From: Phymatolithon calcareum
Lineage: Eukaryota > Rhodophyta > Florideophyceae > Hapalidiales
Assembly: GCA_977006965.1 (NCBI GenBank)
Contig: OZ345383.1
Coordinates: 1,798,001 to 1,862,000 of the forward strand
Direction of reading: 5' to 3'
Length of the DNA stretch: 64,000 bases
The position numbers and the translations under genes are program-made. Within the stretch, counting starts at the first letter, position 1. The number at the start of each line of letters is the position of its first letter. Below the pieces are notes generated by a model. It saw only the letters and a list, made by a program, of their open reading frames with translations, did no database searches and was not told the origin of the DNA. This document shows positions 20,690 through 31,255 of the stretch, piece after piece.

Positions 20690-21142
20690 GATTCAATACC
20701 AAATCGTTAGCTTGTACGGGATTGTGGATACTTGATCTCAACTGTTCGTACCAGGGCTTCAGTTGAAGCCGTCTTTCTTTTGCATGCACTCTATGATGGT
20801 CCTGCTGAATTGCAAAGCTCCTCCAGAGCTTCTTCTGTGTCCAGTCTGTTTTCTCCTTAAAGCTCATATCCTGAACGTGTGCGTTCCAGAGTCGACATAG
20901 TATGCTGTCGACCTCTGTTTCTTAATTTTTCTGCAATGCTTTTTGTGTACACCTTTGGAAATCTACCGCAGATGTACTGGGACACGACTTGCCTCTATTT
21001 CATGTTCGGGAACTTGAGGATTGCTGGTAATTCTCTTTTCCTATCAAATGGGATCTTCCTCTTTCTCTTCGATTCAAGGAGGTCACCTACCATTGTTAAA
21101 AATTTTGACCGAAGCGTGTCGTCGTCTAAAGCATCTTATTGA
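20690..21142 (-). pseudogene. Degenerate copy of a dispersed coding repeat (family X)
   Basis: On the minus strand this reads, with breaks, LESKRKRKIPFDRKRELPAI, LKFPNMK, and further on LKEKTDWTQKKLWRSF. It matches the family seen at 59914-60288 (LESKRKRIIPYDKTRELPAI, LKFPQLK, LKEDDRAATEKALDDLL) and 43595-45166. A related C-terminal piece (NPVQANDLVL against KPVQSNDLSL) recurs on the minus strand near 21480-21550. The function is unknown. Poly(A) tails on other copies show it is spread by reverse transcription. Confidence 0.6.
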
Positions 21143-21604
21143 TTTGTGACTTACTTGCTTGACATGACCTTGAAGTCTCAGACATTGCAATAAAAAGCAG
21201 AATATAGCCCATCAAAAACTAGGCGATTGAATCTCACTCTGCCGATTTCACGATAAAGGCGAAATGTAATATAATCTGACTGATGGATGTTGCGCGTACC
21301 GAAGTGCTCCGTCAGATGGATTTGGTCAAATCTGGACACGATTTGGATTTGATTTGGGTGGACCTCTCACTGCGCACTTCTATTATTAGAATGCAATCTG
21401 CTCTTGGTGATGAATGAATTTCGACTCCGACGAATCCAGAAACATCTTCGCGGACATACAGGAGGTGCGGAAGGACGATTTTTCCTCAAGGCTCAGATCA
21501 TTCGACTGTACGGGCTTCAGGTACTCGATCGTCAGTTTTGTTCTAAATATGGATATTCCTTTCCGAAGATTCCAGAATGCTACCGTTACATTTACACCGT
21601 ACTT

Positions 21605-22584
21605 GTCCACCAAATGTCAGCACCGTGCGGACCTCCCGGGCCTACTGGCCCAGGCCGGTCCCGACCACAGGTCCGGTGCGCGGTTTGACACGTGGAAACC
21701 AAAACACACCGCTGCTCACGCCGTTGGCGAGGCATGCCTCAAGCGCGCCCTCACCGTACAGCATCGTCCACCTACACATTGCCCTGACACACGCCGCCGA
21801 TGATGCATGACGACGCATGCCAAACACACCGTCCGATCCCGATGGAAGCTGCTCTCTAACGTACCGCAATGGACACCGCCCGCTGCCGCGCTGAGAGCGA
21901 TTGGCGCCGCCTCTCCGTCGCAGTATTCTTGGCGTTTCCGGAGGCACAAGGACGAACCGCGACCTTTGTGGATAGAGGGTACAAAACGTTGGAGCAAACC
22001 GTCTGCCGCTTACCGGTCTTTACTGTGCTATGCATGCAGTTCTCATTCTGTGTTCTTGCAAAGTTAATCAATGTAAACTCAAATTTCTCTGACTTCCCCT
22101 TAGCGCCAGCAATACATGGTATAACATTGAAGAAGTAGTGGAAAGGCAAAATGTTCAAGCCGACATTTATTATTATTTTGCAAAAGTCGAAGAGGCGATT
22201 TTCGTCGGACATATCAAAATGAGAAGTTAGTCAGAAAAAATAAGAGTCTAATTGAATCTACAAGTACGTTGATGAGGCCACGAAGGCGCGCGGATTGCAA
22301 TGAGGTTTAGTAGCGCTCGGCAAACTACCTGGTAGTAAGCGCGAATATGGCAGAACAATGTGGGCTAATAGGGCAAAAGATGTCTCCGCAGGCGAGGAAA
22401 GAGACGCAAAAAGCCGCCTGTGGCAAACAACAGGGACGGAGCGACGCAAATCACTCTCACCGCGCCGTGGGCGGGGGCGATTGTGGCGGCCGGGGGAGCA
22501 CAGCACAGCGACTGCGTTAGAGCGCGGCGGTGGGCATTTGAAGCGAGGGCCCGGAGGTCCGCACGGCGCTGCCATATCGTGGAT
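21605..22584. mobile_element. GC-rich element with roughly 38-bp imperfect terminal inverted repeats
   Basis: The left end GTCCACCAAATGTCAGCACC then GTGCGGACCTCCCGGGCC corresponds, on the opposite strand at the right end, to ATCCACGATATGGCAGCGCC then GTGCGGACCTCCGGGCCC. The interior is GC-rich and has no convincing coding sequence. Its right end lies 2 bp before a dispersed repeat starting TTAAGGACCTAC, so the two may form one larger unit. The class is unknown; no clear target duplication is visible. Confidence 0.6.
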
Positions 22585-22586
22585 AA

Positions 22587-22760
22587 TTAAGGACCTACTT
22601 CCCCATCTTTGAAGCGCTCTCACTGGCCGAAACAATGCTCATAAATTGGATGAAAATTTTAATTATGTCGTTTGCACCGACGGGACTGCATCCAGTTTCA
22701 AGAAAATTTGTAGAAACAAGTGAAATATTTTCAAACATGATGTCAGCAAAAGTTTCCAAT
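22587..22760 (+). repeat. Dispersed repeat Y, copy 1
   Basis: It starts TTAAGGACCTAC, has CATCTTTGAAGC and CACTGGCCGAAACAATG, and continues through TTTGCACCGACGGGACTGC. Other copies are at 23424-24640 (split by a Mutator-like element) and 49756-49850. It encodes nothing recognisable. The stretch 22761-23423 between copies shows no gene. Confidence 0.7.
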
Positions 22761-23500
22761 GTTCGGCTCTAATCAATCATTACGGAAAAATGCTTACTGT
22801 GTTTCCTTCGAAGAGTTTCAGCTTCTCGTCGGGGCGCAGCGTGAATTTTACTATATTTTTCGCCTGTTCCTTTGCCGATTTTAAAAAACTTTTGGTCTCG
22901 CGGCGCGAACTTTTTTGCCACCTAGACGTTCAATTTTACCAAATTTGCAGTATTCCTGTGTTAGTCTACAACCGTTTGAAACTTTTGACAGACGCAATAA
23001 GAAATTCATAAAGTCCTTTTCGAGATAATTGTCCATCTTTGTAGGCGATTCTTTTTCAATATCATAATTACGAAAAGTGCTCTACACTCCTTATTTCATC
23101 CCCTTTCTTTGATTTTTGGATAACCTACATTCTTGGCTTTCTATAATAGTTTTCGAAATTCGAAGAACGGATCAGGAAGTGGTCTTAAATTGCGCGTTTC
23201 AGGAGCTGTACCGATTTTCGAAGGAACCCTCTGCTGAGAATTTCTAGAAAAAGTTTCCACGGCGCGAGCACTTTTTTCTGCTTAGCCAATTATGTACTGC
23301 CATAACAGAAAGTGTCCAATGAGCTTCTCGGATTCTCAAGCTCATATAAAATAAAAGTGAAAATCTAAGATGGGGCTTTAGGTCCTTAAGGTTCACTGCT
23401 ATATCAGGAAAGATGAACTATTTTTAAGGGCCAACATCGCCATCTTTGAAGCACTCTCACTGGCCGAAACAATCCTCATAAACTGGATGAAAATATTAAT

Positions 23501-24519
23501 GAGGAAATTCGCTAATGCCCACCAAAAGTGGTGAAAGTACGCTAAACATCCAACCAAGCCAAAACTACTACTCCATCGGTTACGTGGAGTGCGGAAAGTT
23601 GCGTTGTTTGGAGGTAAAAACGGAAGTGGCTGCTATCTCCCCTCGATCCAACTTTTGTGCACATCCTCGAATTCGTCTGACAAGCTCAACGCGCCACGGT
23701 CCCACACTAATCACACTAAAACCATGAACAAGAAGAAGCTCGTGCTACAGGTGGGCGACTACTTTGGATCAAGCCTCGATGATGTTGTTAACGTCGTGAT
23801 CTCCCACAACGCGTCAATCGGGAAGGAACACCTCGTGGAGAGGCGCGACAAGTAACGTCTGACACTCATCTGTAGCCAGCCCACAGCTTGCACCTTCCGC
23901 GTGAACGTCAGCGCGCTGCCGAGCGTCGGGGGTGTCAGGATCACCAAGTCAGTCGGACACAGCTGTGTTGGAGGCCTCTCGAGGGAGCGCCAGTTCAAGA
24001 CTGAGCTACTTGAGCCAAGAAAGACGAGGGCAGCACCACGCGTGTTGCAGTTACTGGTGGCCTGCTAGTACAGGAAGACTTATTGGCATTTGAACTTGTC
24101 GCTAAGCCGGACCGTAAGCGCAAGAAGCCTTACGTGCCGTCCAAAATGAGGGCCCGTCACTGCTCCTCGTGTGGACACACCGGTCACTTCTCACAGACCT
24201 GTGGTAGGCCCAACATACACAACCTTGTCGAGGCGAAGCAAAGCACATCGACAAAGCGGCTCAGTCCATGATCATCGACCTCACCGCCTTCGATGACGGA
24301 GATGCTATAAATAGTTGCGACGAATAGCTAAACTAGAGAGAATAGCGTACGCATTTAATTTCACTTTCGCATAGAGCGCTCTGAGAAACGTATGAGTAGT
24401 AGGTTCGGGTAGGGTGAGTATGACAGTATATTTTGCCATGGGTGAGTAGTAGCTTTGGCTAGGGGTGGATATTTAGTGTACTTTTACCTTTTTTGGTGGG
24501 CATTTAGCGAATTTCCTCG
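23501..24519 (+). mobile_element. Mutator-like element, internally deleted, with TIRs and 9-bp target duplication
   Basis: The left end GAGGAAATTCGCTAATGCCC and the right end (reverse strand) GAGGAAATTCGCTAAATGCC are inverted repeats of about 28 bp. Flanks AATATTAAT (23492-23500) and AATTTTAAT (24520-24528) agree at 8 of 9 bases, matching the 9-bp duplication of Mutator-like elements. The interior carries a MULE N-terminal DNA-binding region and a C-terminal zinc knuckle but lacks the catalytic domain. The length of about 1.0 kb confirms a deletion derivative. Confidence 0.85.
23724..24271 (+). pseudogene. Mutator-like transposase remnant (DNA-binding N-terminus and zinc knuckle)
   Basis: From ATG 23724: MNKKKLVLQVGDYF, VVNVVISHNASIGKEHL, a TAA, then in the same frame ICSQPTACTFRVNVSALP and VRITKSVGHSCVG. 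A Cys-Phe-Arg segment followed by H-x-C is the pattern of the WRKY-GCM1-like zinc finger at the N-terminus of MULE transposases. In another frame at 24083-24271 lies CSSCGHTGHFSQTC, a CCHC knuckle typical of the MULE C-terminus, after a basic stretch DRKRKKPYVPSKMRARH. The DDE domain that should lie between them is absent. Confidence 0.75.
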
Positions 24520-24640
24520 AATTTTAATTATGCTGTTTGCACCGATGAGACTGCATCTAGTTTTCAATCCAGTTTTCATGAAAATGAGTAAAAAGAAATG
24601 AAACATTTTCAAGTATGAGGCCAGCAATAGATTAACGAAA

Positions 24641-25439
24641 ACCGCAGCTTTCGGTGTAATTATCCCCAAAACCAATGGTCTGTGAGAGGAAAATCCAACA
24701 CATGCAGTGTGGCAAATAGTGCAGTCAAATATGTGCATTTGCTTTGTCCAAGTGTGGCTTCTTGACGAGCTTCGTGCCGCATCATGGTCCGGAAAACTTT
24801 ACATTCGAAACCAATGGTTTGTGCACTGGTCTTCTTTCGTGAGAAAACGAATCCGTGGTTCCAAACAATACTCGTTCCCCTATGAAACACACTCAAGCGT
24901 CCTCGCAAACGCCATAAGTGCAAAAAAGAAAAAACACATTAAAGTATTACTCAATTTTTACTCTTTTGGATTTCGAACACAGTTTTTCGACAGGTAAGTT
25001 ATTTTCTTCATACTGTAGATGGAAGTACTAAAATACTGTAACTTGCGCTGGATGGATGGATGTGAGTTTCGTTTTTTAATACACCCGTCACCTAAGAGTG
25101 GGGCTCGAAAAAGTACCTTTCGAAGGCTTCCGAAAAGCTCAAATTTGGTAAAATATTGGCCGGTCGCAATATTTTTTGGTTCGTCGGAAAGCGGAGGCCG
25201 AGCTTGATAACACTAACACATTTTTCCGCTTAACATAGTCCTTCGAGCTGGAGAGAGCGGTGAAAATATTCCTTTCGCGGGAAAGACAAATTTGTCTATA
25301 AAATGACGGTACGAAGAACCCATGAAACACCATTATCATACAGATTCACGAAATTGTGTAGTATCGAATGCTGTGTGCCTGTCAGCCAGCCCACTAGCAC
25401 AGAAAAGGAAAGGTCGAAATATAGGAGAAGTAACAATCT
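24641..25439. other. Non-coding, no supported gene
   Basis: AT-rich sequence between the repeat Y copy and LINE remnant. Only short overlapping ORFs are present and I see nothing recognisable. Confidence 0.45.
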
Positions 25440-26300
25440 TCTTCCTTAACTTTAAGAGAGCGATGCTATCGAATCGCGCAACAAGACCACCAGGCAGTAT
25501 TCTGTCAATTTGCAGGGGTAACTATGATAGCTTCTTATATTTCTCCCGAATTAAGCTCTCAGAAAATGAAGCAATTCATATCGAGTGTCCAAAGTACAAC
25601 GCGCGGGTCTTCAGTATTGATCGGGGACCTAAACTGTCGACACAAGGCATGAGACAAGAAGGGGAATTGAAAATGTCAGATACTGTTCAACTGGGCACAA
25701 AAGTAGGGATGACATATCTCTCCACCGGGCGGCCCAACATTCCACAGCCGTGTAGGCTCAAGCGTGATCAACATCATCGTATGTAAGGGAACAACCGCGG
25801 AGGCTGTACATTTGGCATACGGCGAATGGATTGGATCGAGTGATCATATACCGGTCATTGGCAGGGTGGCAGCAAAACCCAGCCAGAGAGACGAGTAGTG
25901 CCGTTTACCATTGAGCGCCAGGAAAAACGATAAACTCCAAGAAAAAGCCATGTCCGAATATAAGTCAAGACTGCCGGCTGCAAATAAAGCGGAAACAATG
26001 AAAGCATATCAGAAGGCCTACAGGAGCGTTTGTGATATCATTTTCAAACCGTGGGTACTTAGGAAGTCAAGTAAGCCAAGGAGATTCAAAGAGTTTTGGA
26101 CCAAAGAACTGGACAAAATTTCTAAGCTCCACACGGGGGCCTACAAGAAGGCACAGAGAACTAACCGGGTCAGTGACTAGAAAATCGAACAGAGATATCA
26201 GTAGAAATGTGAAAAGGATGACCAAGGCGAACAGAAGAGCATGCTGTACGATATTCACTGAAGATTTATCAGCCTTAAGTCTAACAGACTTCGAGTAAAA
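25440..26300 (+). pseudogene. LINE remnant: endonuclease (EEP) end and linker to RT
   Basis: Across broken frames one can read LIGDLNCRHK (the GDxN box of exonuclease-endonuclease-phosphatase domains), GSSVINIIVCKG, YGEWIGSSDHIPVIG (the SDHxPV box near the end of the domain) and then a basic helical linker EFWTKELDKISKLH that usually precedes RT in LINEs. Frameshifts and stops are frequent and RT itself is not found here. Plus-strand orientation fits other LINE remnants downstream. Confidence 0.65.
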
Positions 26301-26481
26301 GAAGAAAATTTTAATTCGAATGAAGAAGAGGAGAATCAAGACGAATTGCCGCGAAGGTATGCCTCTAGACCCGGCGGAAATGGCAACTCATCTATCAGAG
26401 GAGGTCAAGGACCCGCGAGGAACACCCATAGAACCGAGGAAATTCCAAGTCACACGAGCACTAAAACGAATGCTCAAGAGC

Positions 26482-26661
26482 TGTAGTCACGTAATGTTGC
26501 AGGAGTGTAATGAGCGACATTTACACTCTCTGTGATATCATAACGCATCTGCCCATTTGAAGCGGCGATCCTGATCGCACCTTAGACGGAGCATCGCGCC
26601 ACAGAGATATCACCCATTTCAAGATAAACCCTACCTTCCATCTTCACTCCCAGTGATTACA
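26482..26661 (+). repeat. 5' LTR of gypsy family B, short form
   Basis: 180 bp, starting TGTAGTCACG and ending CCCAGTGATTACA. It matches 38580-39032 once the insertion in the latter is set aside, and it lacks about 170 bp present in 11248-11596. The gag ATG follows 66 bp downstream. Confidence 0.75.
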
Positions 26662-26727
26662 GAAATTTCTTTCCTGCAGTAGAATCTCTGAGTGTTAAGA
26701 TGAAGATTGTTCAAGTTTGACTTGGAA

Positions 26728-27318
26728 ATGGATGACAATCCAACCATGGAAAGCGGAAGTATTTCGTCGGCGCAACCTACAGATCGGCAACCAACCGCGA
26801 CGCTTTTCCAACCCGTGAGCCACCCAATTTTTCGGAGTCTCGTCCCAAGAGTTGTGACAAGGTTTTTGAAGGAGAGGAAGCGGTACGAATATGAGGTCAA
26901 CGAGAAGAAGAAGGAAGTCCAGGCGATGACGGTGGCATCTTACTTAGTTTCAATCGACAGAAGTCTTCTCGAGTCTATGTTCTTCCTTGGGAAGTTCAAT
27001 GACATATCAAGAGCTAAGACAGCTGAAGCTCTGACATCGAACGATATTCAAAAATTTATTGAAGGTTTGGTGCAGAAGAATGAAGACGAACAGGAACACC
27101 CGGAAATCATAGAGAAGGCTCTACACAGTCTTCGAATGCCGATGCACATAGTACAAGCAAAAGCAAGGATTCTGGAGTTTGCTACAGATTTATTCTCAAG
27201 ATTAGAAGAAGCTGGGTACCCGAACTTCAAGCAAAACAATCGGAAGAAAACCATAGCACTCATGCAGGATAAGGTTATCTCAACAAAATTGAAGAAGGTA
27301 ATGGAAATGCACCTCTAA
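26728..27318 (+). CDS. gag-like protein of gypsy family B
   Basis: 197 codons from the ATG at 26728 (MDDNPTMESGS). It carries FQPVSHPIFRSLVPRVV, a charged helix RKRYEYEVNEKKKEVQ, IDRSLLESMFFLGKFNDI and a C-terminal part ending in the family's SRLEEAGYPNFK region plus 24 residues. It is the only uninterrupted gag of this family in the window. No CCHC knuckle is visible in the open part; downstream frames are broken. In other gypsy elements gag forms the cytoplasmic particle around the RNA. Confidence 0.7.
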   Translation: MDDNPTMESGSISSAQPTDRQPTATLFQPVSHPIFRSLVPRVVTRFLKERKRYEYEVNEKKKEVQAMTVASYLVSIDRSLLESMFFLGKFNDISRAKTAEALTSNDIQKFIEGLVQKNEDEQEHPEIIEKALHSLRMPMHIVQAKARILEFATDLFSRLEEAGYPNFKQNNRKKTIALMQDKVISTKLKKVMEMHL

Positions 27319-27394
27319 TATCAGCAAGGATTGAAGCAGGACCTCAGAGCCTATTCCAACAAATACCACACTCATCAAGACAAGATTTAGGGGA

Positions 27395-28023
27395 GTGGAA
27401 TCAAGACTGATATGCGCGGATGCGGGTTCAGATATCAACCTGATGCCTCCGGACCTTTATGCAACGTTAATGGAAACCGGGGCCGAATCGAAACAAAGAC
27501 GTTCCAGAATGAACGCAAATATGGATTGGCAGCAGCAAACAATTCAGAGAACAAACCTATCTATATCTCCTGCAATAAGGAGGTAATGGTTATAACAGAA
27601 CTCTTCATACGTCATGCGAAAACGCTCACAATACGAGATTTGGTGCGGCAGGTTGCAGGCCAAGAGGTTAAAGAGCCCCTACTTGGACGACCAATACTAG
27701 AAGCACTTGGAATAGGGACAAAAAGCGTTCTTGGAGCAGCATGCGATAGATATGAAGGTGCTGTACAATCTAATCATCTCATCCATGAAAAGAAGTATCG
27801 TGAAGCAAATATTGCCAGAATCATGTCAGATGGAGTATATCATTCTGATAAGGCCGCTTATGATTACGAAGACGGATCTGACAGCGGTGAAGACTGGTTG
27901 GACTTCGGTACCGATACCAAGGAGGAGATGGACAAAGCTCGGGAAAAAATGGTGACTAAAGCAGCGGAAGAAGGACTGTTAAAATCTGGACAGGAAACGC
28001 TACGCGAGATGCTAGAAACGTAA
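27395..28023 (+). pseudogene. Retropepsin-like protease region of gypsy family B, frameshifted
   Basis: One frame at the start reads ICADAGSDINLMPPDLY, which corresponds to the D-T/S-G active-site box of retroviral-type aspartic proteases (here DAGSD, so the Thr/Ser is Ala). After a shift, another frame gives LLGRPILEALGIGTK, the conserved second half (ILGRPxL) of the protease, then an acidic linker to RT ending at 28023. The shift lies between about 27500 and 27600. Confidence 0.65.
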
Positions 28024-28077
28024 CGAAATTTTTTCAGATTACGCCTTGGAAATGACCCGCCCGGTAAGGTCGAACCG

Positions 28078-28961
28078 TTGAGAGTCGTATTGAAGCCCGG
28101 CACCACACCAGTGATATGCAAGCCGAGGCGATACACGGCTGACCAACGCGATTTCATGTCCAAGTATATGTCCAAGCTAGAGGAGTATGGGTTTATTGCG
28201 CCTAACGCAAACGCCACGTGGGCCGCAGCACTATTGGTATCCAAAGCACCATCAGCAAATTATCGAATGACGTTCGATCTAACCCCGGCGAATGCAAGGA
28301 CTGTACCTGTGTCATGGCCAATGCTGAATATTGATGCAGAACTCATGGATGTCGCTGGGAGCAAGTGCTTTGCTGCGATGGACTTTTGCAGCGGGTACTG
28401 GCAACTACTCCTGGACGAAGAAGGTCAGAATGCGCACAGTTTCCACACGCCATTTGGGATATTCAAGCGATTACGGACATTACAAGGTGCGATGAAGAGC
28501 GGAGCGAATTTTCAATTCCGAGTCGAACCGTAATTTGTGACCCTGTGAGAATTTTTGAAGGCTTCGCTTGACGATTTCCTTTTTCACGCAAAAACAGAAC
28601 CAAGTCTTTAACGGCATTGAGAGAATGTCTCAAGATTTTTGAACAGAGACAACTCAAAATTAGCGCAAGGAAGTCTGTGCTATTCACTAAGCAAGTACGT
28701 TGGTGTGGCCGACTGATTGATGAACATGGGATACAATGTGATCCCCGGAGACTCAGTGGTCTCAAGGAGATACGTCTGCCCAAGAATGCAGCAGAGCTAT
28801 GCCAATACTTACACTGCGTCGAGTGGATGGCTTCATGTATACCTGAATTCGCACACCGAAGTGAACCTCTACGAATCGTTCTGGAAACTGCTTACGACAA
28901 AGCGGGGCCGCGCAAGAAGAAAGCGACTCAATTTTTTTCGTTGGACAGCCTCGGGTGGTGA
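28078..28961 (+). pseudogene. Reverse transcriptase of gypsy family B, frameshifted
   Basis: The first frame (28078-28533) has YRMTFDLTPANARTVP, then FAAMDFCSGYWQLLLDEEGQ with the first catalytic Asp, and SFHTPFGIFKRL. After a frame change, 28560-28600 encodes KASLDDFLFHAK, in the position of the YxDD box (here LDD). From 28617 the frame reads LKISARKSVLFTKQVRWCGR and LCQYLHCVEWMASCIPEFAH, the RT thumb and connection. At least two shifts make it non-functional. Its C-terminal part aligns with 8975-9080. Confidence 0.75.
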
Positions 28962-28988
28962 CCAGAGCACGAAGAGTCATTCAAGTCG

Positions 28989-29520
28989 TTGCAAGAAACT
29001 CTCCGAAACGCGGTAAAGCTATCACACCGAGACTCTAACAAAGCGATCTGTATATTTACGGATGCCACGGACGCGCATTGGGCCGCAGCGGTTACGCAAT
29101 GCGATGAGAGCAAACTGACAAAGGACATAATGCAGCAAAAGCATGAGCCGCTGGCATTTCTTAGTTCATCTTTCAAGAGAGCACAGGAACGATGGAGCAC
29201 ATTCGAGAAGGAAGCCTATGCCTTTTTGAAGTGCTTCCGGAAGCTCGAATACATACTCGCAGGGGAAACAAACATCCACCTATACATGGATGATACAAAC
29301 CTGCTATTTGCATATCATCCGATGGCAATGGTACCAACGATTGGCAGCCATGTGATAAGCAAGGTTCAAAGATGGGCCGTGCACTTATCGGCGTTCTAGT
29401 ACACAATCGATCATGTGGAAGACGAGCGAAACGTTATGCCTTATGTTATGTCACGATGGCTATCTGGGTACAGAGGCAAGAAAGGCATGAGCCGCAGGGT
29501 TTCTGAAACATCAATGGAAA
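28989..29520 (+). pseudogene. RNase H of gypsy family B
   Basis: It encodes ICIFTDATDAHWAAAVTQ with the first catalytic Asp, KHEPLAFLSSSFKRAQERW, and LYMDDTNLLFAYHP. In the copy at 9238 the corresponding segment is LYTDHRNLLFA. The open frame stops at 29399 (TAG) and similarity continues in broken frames to the SRWLSGYRGKK region near 29480, where the spacer to integrase begins. Confidence 0.7.
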
Positions 29521-29529
29521 ACGGCATAG

Positions 29530-30796
29530 TGGAATAACCTTTCAGCGAAGATTTTGTGTGGCCAACAGCACGTATGATCATCGCGGAACAGAAGAAACAT
29601 GAAAAATCAAGGTCGGCAACAGCGGCAAAGAAGGAAGGGGATCTGTACTATTAAAGCAAACAAGTTTAGATCCCGGATGAATCGATCGAACTCCAGCTTA
29701 AGGCTCTGAATGTAGCACATGGCAGTGCAGGTGGGCACAGAGGATTCGAATCAACAAGCAGCGCTTTGAAAGAGAAGTTTTGGATTCAATGCATCATATT
29801 GAAAAGCGGTACCAAGATCCCGCGCCCATTTTCATCGGTATTACACGGAAATGCGCCCAACGAAGTAATACATTTCGATTTTTGTATATGGGTCCAAGTA
29901 CTACCGGGCACAAATACCTTTTCGTCATCAGGACGATTTGTCCTCTTATGTATGGCTTTGTCCTTACGTCGCTGTAAGTGCGGACACAGCAGCTGAAGAA
30001 AAGTCACGCTGGATGCGCACATTCACTTTATGAACAACTGGGTATCGGATGAAGGATCGCATTTCAAGTACGTTTTGATGGAAAACCTCGCTGATATCCA
30101 CAAAATCAGACACTCATTCACGGTATCATAATCCCCGTGGGTAAACAGAACCGTTGAAAGAGCAATGCGAAATGTGCTTGCAGCTTGCAAAGCTCTTTAG
30201 TCCGAAACGAAATTCGCGCCCTAGGATTGGACTGCGGTGAGAGTAATGTTGATGACAGTTATCAACGAATGGCCCCTCAAGAGGCTGGGTTCCAACACCG
30301 ATGGAACATACAGAAGTCCACTTCAAGTCATGAATGGTATCAAGCCAATGCGTACACAACTAGTCATTGGCTGCGAGGCACATAATGGGAAGAAGAAAAG
30401 CATTGAAAAGGCAAGGGCTATGCAATTTCTCGAGATTAACGCGCTGCATTCTTCAATTGAGGACATGCACAAAGATGTCACGGAAAAGGTCAGCAAGAAT
30501 CGGGTGAAGCAAATCAAGCAACACAACAAAAACACTAACATAGCAAGTCACCAATTTCAATTACGTGATTTTGTGCTTGTACCTGTTCCGGACGGCAAGA
30601 AGAAGAATCACAAACTGCAGTTCAAATGGATCGGTCTTAAGCGAGTGACTGCAATTGTCAGAAAATTGCTCTACGATGTAACAAGCATAGTGGATGGGAA
30701 AACGGATCGAGTCCATGCCAGCAGAATGCAATTGTACCTTGCTGATATTTATGGAAAAAGGCAAGCAACGAGCTGACGGAACAAGCAGAACACTCC
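29530..30796 (+). pseudogene. Integrase of gypsy family B, multiply broken and cut by the DIRS insertion
   Basis: Similarity to 9660-10990 runs throughout, but the HHCC part has lost a block (sequence jumps to MDSMHHIEKRYQDPAP), and several stops and shifts follow. The first Asp context is IHFDF, unlike the Asn in the 8.5-11.6 kb copy. From 30237 an open frame covers the region after the catalytic core, with RVKQIKQHNKNTN and LQFKWIGLKRVTAIV (GPY/F-like). It ends at the nested element boundary (30796), before the chromodomain. Confidence 0.75.
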
Positions 30797-30844
30797 AACG
30801 AGGGCGGCGAATGCCCATCGTCGGACGCAATAGGGTCAGACAAA
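30797..30844 (+). repeat. Split direct repeat A1 (left terminus of DIRS-order element)
   Basis: 48 bp repeated at 38264-38311 with one or two differences. It marks the left edge because gypsy integrase sequence runs right up to 30796. The region 30845-31255 downstream is an untranslated leader without recognisable ORF. Confidence 0.85.
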
Positions 30845-31255
30845 TTTTTTTTCTCTTACTAGCGGCACTTAATGAAGTTTGAAAGCGAGCGCTATGGGTA
30901 GCGGTAAAAAGAACGAAAATCGCGAGAACAGAGGCAACTGGGCGAAGCGAAACCATCTGAAGGAGACTGGCCCATGCAGGTCGCGCTACAGAGAAGTGAA
31001 CTAAACCGAAAACGCCAACTCTGCGAGACATTTTTAAGCTCTATATTTTACGCGTCCGGGTGAAGCAAGGAAGGAAAGCAAAATAAGGTTCCAGACCTCA
31101 CACCACCGTCAAAATATCAGTACACGAAGAAGGACGGGAAACGCCGAGTCCGAATCGAAGCCGCGCCGCAGTAACAGGGGCCTACAGGCCGTAGCACCCC
31201 TCCGCGCGGTACGGAGCGAATAGAGCCGCAGCGCCGCTGCTCCCGACTTGCCGCG

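Larger units (their letters stand above)
23424..24640 (+). repeat. Dispersed repeat Y, copy 2, interrupted by a Mutator-like element
   Basis: The left half (23424-23500) ends within the segment GATGAAAATATTAAT and the right half resumes at 24520 with AATTTTAATTATGCTG. These two halves join to give the uninterrupted order seen at 22587-22760. The break is exactly where the 23501-24519 element sits, which defines that element's ends by comparison with an empty site. Confidence 0.8.

Noticed and set aside
21642-22635. ORFs with repeated APCGPPGP starts on both strands
   Set aside because: They come from the inverted GC-rich termini of one element, not from collagen-like genes.
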